Source: Ancylobacter lacus
Lineage (GTDB): Bacteria > Pseudomonadota > Alphaproteobacteria > Rhizobiales > Xanthobacteraceae
NCBI RefSeq assembly: GCF_018390635.1
Contig: NZ_JAHBGE010000078.1
Span: 1-64,000, forward strand
Length of the DNA stretch: 64,000 bases
Reading direction: 5' to 3'
The notes beneath the pieces were generated by a model. That model saw only the letters and a program-made list of their open reading frames with translations, was not told the origin of the DNA and made no database searches. The position numbers and the translations under genes are program-made. This document shows positions 59,675 through 64,000 of this stretch, in pieces; the stretch's first letter is position 1; each line of letters starts with the position of its first letter.

Positions 59675-60688
59675 TCAGCCCGGCTCGAAGGGCAGCCTGC
59701 GCTCGGTCGCCTTCAGCGCGTCCGCCAGCCGCGCCTTGGCCGAGCCCGGCCGCAGCGGCTGCTGCTGGCTCTCATGGGGCGCCCAACCGGAAATCCACGC
59801 GATCTCGAAGGTGGCCCGCACCCGCCCGTCCGGGTCGGCGAAGCGCTCGGCATAGACCTCGAGCAGCCGCGTCAGCGTGGCCCGGCGCAGCGGGGTGCGC
59901 AGCCGGTCGGCGAGCGGGTTGGTGGCGCCCATCCGGCGCAGATCGGCGAACAGCGCGAGCGGGTCGGCATAGCGCACCACGACGCGGTCGATATCGGTGA
60001 CCGGCAGGGCGAGGCCGGCGCGCTGCAGCAGCCCGCCGAGGTCGCGCAGGTCGGCGAAGGGCGCGACCCGGGGCGAGATGCCCCCGGTGGTCTCGCTCTC
60101 GGCAATGGCGAAGGATTCGCGCAGCTCCGCCAGCGTGCCGGCGCCGAACAGCGCGGCGAGCAGCAGCCCGTCCGGCTTCAGCGCCCGGCGGATCTGGGCG
60201 AGCAGGCCCGGCAGGTCGTCGATGGTCTGCAGGGCGAGCGCGGACACCACGAGGTCGACCGAGCCCGGCGCCAGCGGCAGCGCCTCGCCCGCCATCACCG
60301 CGTCGATGTCCGCCCGCTCCGCCGGGCCGACGGCGACGAGCTGGTCGATGGCGGGGTGGCCGGCCAGCGCCCGGCGCAGCTCGCCGGAAGGGGTGCCGAT
60401 GTCCGCCGCCAGCGCGAAGCGGCGGTTCACGGCGGAAAGCCGGTCGGCAAGGTCCTCCGCCACGCGCTCCAGCAGGAAGGGCTCCGGCCCCAGCGCCAGC
60501 GCACGGCGGCGGTGGGCCGCCAGCGCGGCGGCATCGAAGACGCGGTGGGGACCGTCCTCCGGCGCCACGCCGGACGCGGGGGATGCGGCCGCGAAGGGAG
60601 CGCTCGCGGCTCGGCCGGCGACGGCGACGGCGTCGGCCGGCGGCTCGGCGCCGGCAGGCATGTGGGGGCTTTGCCGCGTGTCCGGCAT
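59675..60688 (-). CDS. NDUFAF5/BioC-like SAM methyltransferase-fold protein
   Basis: A 337-residue protein. The first 45 residues are an Ala/Pro-rich tail. Conserved similarity starts at HRVFDAAALAAHRRRALAL, which is the pattern of the bacterial relatives of human NDUFAF5, a complex I assembly factor. Motif I is unusual (ADIGTPSGELRRAL rather than DLGCGxG), while the later DLVVSALALQTIDDLPGLL matches. NDUFAF5 hydroxylates an arginine of a complex I subunit; a similar role here is inference. It is divergent from comF. Confidence 0.78.
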   Translation of the reverse strand: MPDTRQSPHMPAGAEPPADAVAVAGRAASAPFAAASPASGVAPEDGPHRVFDAAALAAHRRRALALGPEPFLLERVAEDLADRLSAVNRRFALAADIGTPSGELRRALAGHPAIDQLVAVGPAERADIDAVMAGEALPLAPGSVDLVVSALALQTIDDLPGLLAQIRRALKPDGLLLAALFGAGTLAELRESFAIAESETTGGISPRVAPFADLRDLGGLLQRAGLALPVTDIDRVVVRYADPLALFADLRRMGATNPLADRLRTPLRRATLTRLLEVYAERFADPDGRVRATFEIAWISGWAPHESQQQPLRPGSAKARLADALKATERRLPFEPG

Positions 60689-60774
60689 GGTGGCGTCTCC
60701 GTTCGTGGCCCGTGGCTCATGTAAGGCGTCGCGCGGGGAATGTCGCGGGGGGCCGGTCGTGCTAGCCTCGCGCC

Positions 60775-61647
60775 ATGCACGCCTCGCCCACCGGTTCCCA
60801 CGAGGAATGGCGCCCCGCCGAACCCGGCGCGGCCGTCACGCCGGTGCGCGCCGGCCGGCCGGCGGCGGCGCTGCGGCGGGTGCTGGCGCTGGCGGGCGGG
60901 CTCGGCCGGGCGCTGGTGGATGGGGTGCTGCCGCCGCTCTGCGTCGCCTGCCGCGCCGATGTCGACACCCCCGGCTGCCTGTGCGGGGCCTGCTGGAGCC
61001 GCATTCCCTTCATCGCCGCGCCGCTCTGCGACCGGCTGGGCACGCCCTTCGACGCCGGTCCGGCAACGGGCGGGCCGGGGCGGCCGCTGGTCTCGCCCCG
61101 GGCGCTGGCCGACCCGCCGGCCTATGGCCGGGCCCGCGCGGTCGCCCGCTATGACGGCGTGGTGCGCGACCTCGTGCACGGGCTGAAATATGGCGACCGG
61201 CTGGACATCGCGCCGCCGCTCGCCCGGCTGATGGCCGGGGCCGGCGCCGAGCTGCTCGCCGGGGCCGACGCGCTGGTGCCGGTGCCGCTGCACGCCCGGC
61301 GGCTGTGGCGGCGGCGCTTCAACCAGTCGGCGCTGCTGGCGCAGGGCATCGCGCGCGAAAGCGGGGTGCCGGTGCGGACGGGCTGGCTGGAGCGGCGCCG
61401 CGCCACGGCCCCGCAGGTGGGGCTGGAGCGCGGCCCCCGCGCCGCCAATGTCGCCGGTGCCTTCGCCGTGCCGGCGCCGATGGCGGCCGAGCTGCGCGGG
61501 CGCCGGCTGGTGCTGGTGGACGACGTGCTGACCACCGGCGCCACCCTCGACGCCTGCACCAAGGCCCTGCTGCGGGCCGGCGCCGGGGCGGTCGACGTGC
61601 TGGTGTTCGCGCGGGTTGTTGACGGGCCGCACCGGCCCATATCATAG
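60775..61647 (+). CDS. comF: ComF-family phosphoribosyltransferase-like protein
   Basis: A 290-residue protein with an N-terminal zinc-finger region (CVACRADVDTPGCLCGACW) and a C-terminal phosphoribosyltransferase-fold domain with the PRPP loop LVLVDDVLTTGATL. ComF/GntX proteins act in DNA uptake in some bacteria, but in alphaproteobacteria their job is unclear. It is followed at 27 bases by grxC on the same strand. Confidence 0.87.
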   Translation: MHASPTGSHEEWRPAEPGAAVTPVRAGRPAAALRRVLALAGGLGRALVDGVLPPLCVACRADVDTPGCLCGACWSRIPFIAAPLCDRLGTPFDAGPATGGPGRPLVSPRALADPPAYGRARAVARYDGVVRDLVHGLKYGDRLDIAPPLARLMAGAGAELLAGADALVPVPLHARRLWRRRFNQSALLAQGIARESGVPVRTGWLERRRATAPQVGLERGPRAANVAGAFAVPAPMAAELRGRRLVLVDDVLTTGATLDACTKALLRAGAGAVDVLVFARVVDGPHRPIS

Positions 61648-61674
61648 GTTCGAGCCAACGAGCGGGTACGCGCC

Positions 61675-61932
61675 ATGTCGACGGTCGAGATCTACACCAC
61701 CTCCACCTGCCCTTACTGCCACGCCGCCAAGGACCTTCTGCGCCGCAAGGGCGTCGCCTTCGCCGAGATCGACGTGACGGGAAAGCCGGTGGAGCGCTCC
61801 GCCATGTCGCGGCGGGCGAACGGGCGGACCAGCGTGCCGCAGATCTTCATCGACGGGAATCACGTCGGCGGCTGCGACGACCTCTATGCGCTGGACCAGG
61901 CCGGCGAGCTGGACCCGCTTCTCGCCGCGTGA
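61675..61932 (+). CDS. grxC: Glutaredoxin 3
   Basis: An 85-residue dithiol glutaredoxin. The active site is CPYC (STCPYCHAAKDLL), with the cis-Pro loop TSVPQIFIDG and the GGCDDLYALD glutathione-binding segment. It reduces protein and small-molecule disulfides with glutathione. It belongs to the comF-grxC-nitrilase-DUF1178 run. Confidence 0.95.
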   Translation: MSTVEIYTTSTCPYCHAAKDLLRRKGVAFAEIDVTGKPVERSAMSRRANGRTSVPQIFIDGNHVGGCDDLYALDQAGELDPLLAA

Positions 61933-61972
61933 AGCCGTGCCGGGCGCCATCGCCGGCCCTTTGGAGAGTGTC

Positions 61973-62890
61973 ATGACCAGCCCGTCCAGCTCCGCCACGC
62001 CCGCGCCGCTCGGTGCCCCCTTCCGCGCGGCGCTGGTGCAGATGCGCAGCGGCCGCGACGTGGCGGCGAACGTCGCCGCGGCCTCCGCTTTCATCCGCGA
62101 GGCCGCCGCGGCGGGGGCGAGCTATGTGCAGACGCCGGAAATGACCGGCACCATGGAGGAGAGCCGGGAGAAGCTGTTCGCCGTGCTGCACGACGAGGAG
62201 AGCGACCCCGCGCTCGCCGCCTTCCGGGCGCTGGCGGCGGAGCTGCGCATCCATCTCCACATCGGCTCGCTGGCGATCCGGGCGAGCGAGCACCGCGCCG
62301 CCAACCGCGCCTTCCTGCTGGGGCCGGACGGGGCGATCCGCGCCCGCTACGACAAGATCCACATGTTCGACGTCACGCTGCCCAATGGCGACGTCTACCG
62401 CGAATCCGAGGCCTACCGCCCCGGCGACCTCGCGGTGCTGGCCGACCTGCCGCAGATCAGGCTCGGCTTCTCGATCTGCTACGATCTGCGCTTTCCCGCG
62501 CTGTTCCGCGCGCTGGCCGAGAGCGGGGCGGGGATGATCGCGGTGCCGGCGGCCTTCACCCGCACCACCGGCGAGGCGCACTGGCACGTCCTGCTGCGGG
62601 CGCGCGCGATCGAGACCGGCAGCTTCGTGCTGGCCGCCGCGCAGGGCGGCGTCCATGAGAATGGCCGCCACACCTTCGGCCATAGCCTCATCATCGACCC
62701 GTGGGGCGAAATCCTCGCCGAGGCCGGCACCGAGCCGGGCGTGATCCACGCCGAGATCGACCCCGCCAAGGTTCTGGCGGTGCGCGGGCGCATTCCCTCG
62801 CTGCAGAACGGCCGCCGCTTCGAGCTGATCGCCCCGTCCGAGGTGGAGTATCTCCACCTCGTGCCGCCGGCGGCGGGGGATGCGGCATGA
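61973..62890 (+). CDS. Carbon-nitrogen hydrolase (Nit-type omega-amidase/deaminated-glutathione amidase)
   Basis: A 305-residue nitrilase-superfamily enzyme with the full Glu-Lys-Cys triad: Glu in QTPEMTG, Lys in YDKIHMFDV and Cys in SICYDLRFP. The closest functional group is Nit1, which hydrolyses deaminated glutathione, and its position directly after a glutaredoxin gene agrees. Start at 61973 (MTSPSSSA). Its stop overlaps the DUF1178 start by 4 bases. Confidence 0.9.
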   Translation: MTSPSSSATPAPLGAPFRAALVQMRSGRDVAANVAAASAFIREAAAAGASYVQTPEMTGTMEESREKLFAVLHDEESDPALAAFRALAAELRIHLHIGSLAIRASEHRAANRAFLLGPDGAIRARYDKIHMFDVTLPNGDVYRESEAYRPGDLAVLADLPQIRLGFSICYDLRFPALFRALAESGAGMIAVPAAFTRTTGEAHWHVLLRARAIETGSFVLAAAQGGVHENGRHTFGHSLIIDPWGEILAEAGTEPGVIHAEIDPAKVLAVRGRIPSLQNGRRFELIAPSEVEYLHLVPPAAGDAA

Positions 62891-63351
62891 TCCTTTACCG
62901 GCTGGTCTGCTCCGCCGAGCACGAATTCGAAAGCTGGTTCCGCGATTCCGCGGCGTATGACGACCAGAAGGCCCGCCGGCTGGTGACCTGCCCGGTCTGC
63001 GCCTCGCCCGAGGTGGAAAAGGCCATCATGGCGCCCCGGCTCGGCCGCGCCCCGGCGGAAGCGGCGCCGGCCGCCGCGCCGCCGCCCGCCGCCGCCGAGG
63101 CGGCGCCGGTGGCGCTGCTGTCGGAGCCGGAGCAGGCGATGCGGGAAGCGCTGCGGGCGCTGCGCCAGCACGTGATCGCCCATTCGGACTATGTCGGCGA
63201 CGATTTCGCCACGCTCGCCCGCCGCATGCATGAGGGCGAGGAGGAGCGGCGCTCCATCCATGGCGAGGCCAGCGCCGAGGAAATCCGCGGCCTGATCGAG
63301 GACGAGATCGAGGTCCACCCGCTGCCGCATCTGCCGGACGAGCGGAACTGA
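62887..63351 (+). CDS. DUF1178-family protein
   Basis: A 154-residue protein of the DUF1178 family. The N-terminal ILYRLVCSAEHEFESWF and a CPVC pair form a zinc-ribbon-like module. The middle is Ala/Pro-rich. The conserved C-terminus reads MREALRALRQHVIAHSDYVG and ends in VHPLPHLPDERN. The function is unknown. It is always of interest beside nitrilase and grxC, suggesting thiol or metal metabolism; that is inference. Start overlaps the nitrilase stop (ATGA). Confidence 0.88.
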   Translation: MILYRLVCSAEHEFESWFRDSAAYDDQKARRLVTCPVCASPEVEKAIMAPRLGRAPAEAAPAAAPPPAAAEAAPVALLSEPEQAMREALRALRQHVIAHSDYVGDDFATLARRMHEGEEERRSIHGEASAEEIRGLIEDEIEVHPLPHLPDERN

Positions 63352-63379
63352 CGCCCGAGCCGGGCGCCGGCCGGGCGCC

Positions 63380-64000
63380 TCAGTTCGACGGGGCGGCGGC
63401 CGGCGCCGCGTTTTCCGCCGGGGCCTGCATCGCCTTCTGCACCTCCGGCAGCAGCCGGGTCGCCGCGCCCTCCGCGTCGAGCGGGCCGATATATTTGTAG
63501 GCGATGCGGCCGTCCTTGCCGATGACGAAGGTCTCCGGCACGCCATAGACCCCCCAGTCGATCGCGGTGCGGCCGGAGGTGTCGACCCCGACCGCCGCAT
63601 AGGGATTGCCGAAGCGGCCGAGGAAGCGGCGGGCGTTCTCGGCGTCGTCCTTGTAGTTGAGGCCGACGAGGCGGAAATCCCCCGCCAGCTTCGACAGCTC
63701 GACCAGGACGGGATGCTCGTCGCGGCAGGGCACGCACCAGGAGGCGAACACGTTCAGCACCGTGACCCGGCCCTTCAGCTCCGCCGAGGTGAGGCCCGGC
63801 ACCGGCTGGCCGCCGGCATCGAGCCCGGCGAGCGGCGGCAGGTCGAGCGGGGGCGCCGCGCGCCCGATCAGCGCGGAGGGCAGCCGCGAGGGATCGCCCG
63901 AGAACAGCCGGCCATAGAACAGCGCCGCGAGCGCGGCGAACAGCAGGAGCGGCAGCAGCACCAGCAGCCGCGGCCGCCGCGCGGGCGCCGCACCTTCCTG
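63380..64000 (-). CDS. ccmG: Thiol:disulfide interchange protein CcmG/DsbE, 5' end beyond window
   Basis: A thioredoxin-fold protein of cytochrome c maturation that reduces apocytochrome haem-binding cysteines. It has an N-terminal membrane anchor (LLPLLLFAALAALFYGRLF) and the active site WCVPC in FASWCVPCRDEHPVL. The frame stays open to the right edge (residues QEGAAPARRPRLLV precede a GTG at 63961), so the true start is probably outside and the gene is partial here. Other ccm genes would be expected to the right. Confidence 0.9.
   Translation of the reverse strand, partial: QEGAAPARRPRLLVLLPLLLFAALAALFYGRLFSGDPSRLPSALIGRAAPPLDLPPLAGLDAGGQPVPGLTSAELKGRVTVLNVFASWCVPCRDEHPVLVELSKLAGDFRLVGLNYKDDAENARRFLGRFGNPYAAVGVDTSGRTAIDWGVYGVPETFVIGKDGRIAYKYIGPLDAEGAATRLLPEVQKAMQAPAENAAPAAAPSN

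Overview
The window is a GC-rich (roughly 70 percent), gene-dense chromosomal segment of an alphaproteobacterium, most likely in the Hyphomicrobiales (Rhizobiales) and plausibly a Xanthobacteraceae-like lineage. The evidence is gene order rather than any single marker: cobT-cobS-J-protein-bolA, aroK-aroB-CBS/CorC, hemC-hemD-mic60-hemY, rsmB-heparinase-purH, secA/parvulin/argJ/mutT and comF-grxC-nitrilase-DUF1178 are neighbourhoods typical of that order. I call 53 protein-coding genes. I see no rRNA, tRNA, CRISPR array, prophage or recognisable insertion sequence. The content is mostly core metabolism with a few accessory insertions.

Layout. 1-5.8 kb: a cyclic-nucleotide-domain/thioredoxin-reductase-like oxidoreductase and a four-gene osmoprotectant ABC transporter (YehZYXW type), all leftward. 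5.9-7.9 kb: ispG and a Zur-like Fur regulator with a His-Asp tract. 8.1-10.3 kb: 3-hydroxybutyrate dehydrogenase and a patatin lipase, probably linked to PHB or lipid turnover. 10.4-13.2 kb: two tandem RTX-type proteins, the clearest accessory element. 13.4-21 kb: pseudouridine synthase, cupin, glucokinase, rsmB, heparinase-like protein and purH. 21.2-30 kb: an OmpW-like porin, the 1614-residue NAD-glutamate dehydrogenase, an EAL protein and acetyl-CoA synthetase. 30-38 kb: EVE protein, gpsA-tsaD, then hemCD-mic60-hemY. 38.7-43 kb: cobaltochelatase cobST, a J-protein and bolA. 43-47 kb: CBS/CorC protein, aroB, aroK, a 47-residue membrane protein and xerD. 47-53 kb: an autoregulated-looking XRE-cupin regulator with a GNAT enzyme, accA, an L,D-transpeptidase and an MFS carrier. 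53.4-64 kb: secA, parvulin, argJ, mutT, an NDUFAF5-like methyltransferase, comF, grxC, nitrilase, DUF1178 and the 3' part of ccmG/dsbE, which runs off the right edge.

Many genes are translationally coupled by 4-base ATGA or GTGA overlaps (yehY-yehX-yehW, tsaD-gpsA, mic60-hemY, aroB-CBS protein, 47-aa protein-xerD, nitrilase-DUF1178), so these are probably co-transcribed.

The most interesting non-coding signals are: a perfect FNR/FixK-type box between ompW and gdhB; a near-palindromic 36-base operator overlapping a promoter and the start codon of the XRE-cupin gene, with a predicted leaderless transcript; a diverged 37-base tandem duplication carrying two palindromes that ends exactly at the MFS start codon; and a 475-base region downstream of secA with a 54-base cruciform-like repeat, a 19-base palindrome and apparent gene debris. 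I found no clear candidate for a wholly new multi-gene system. The RTX pair and the regulatory palindromes are the best leads.
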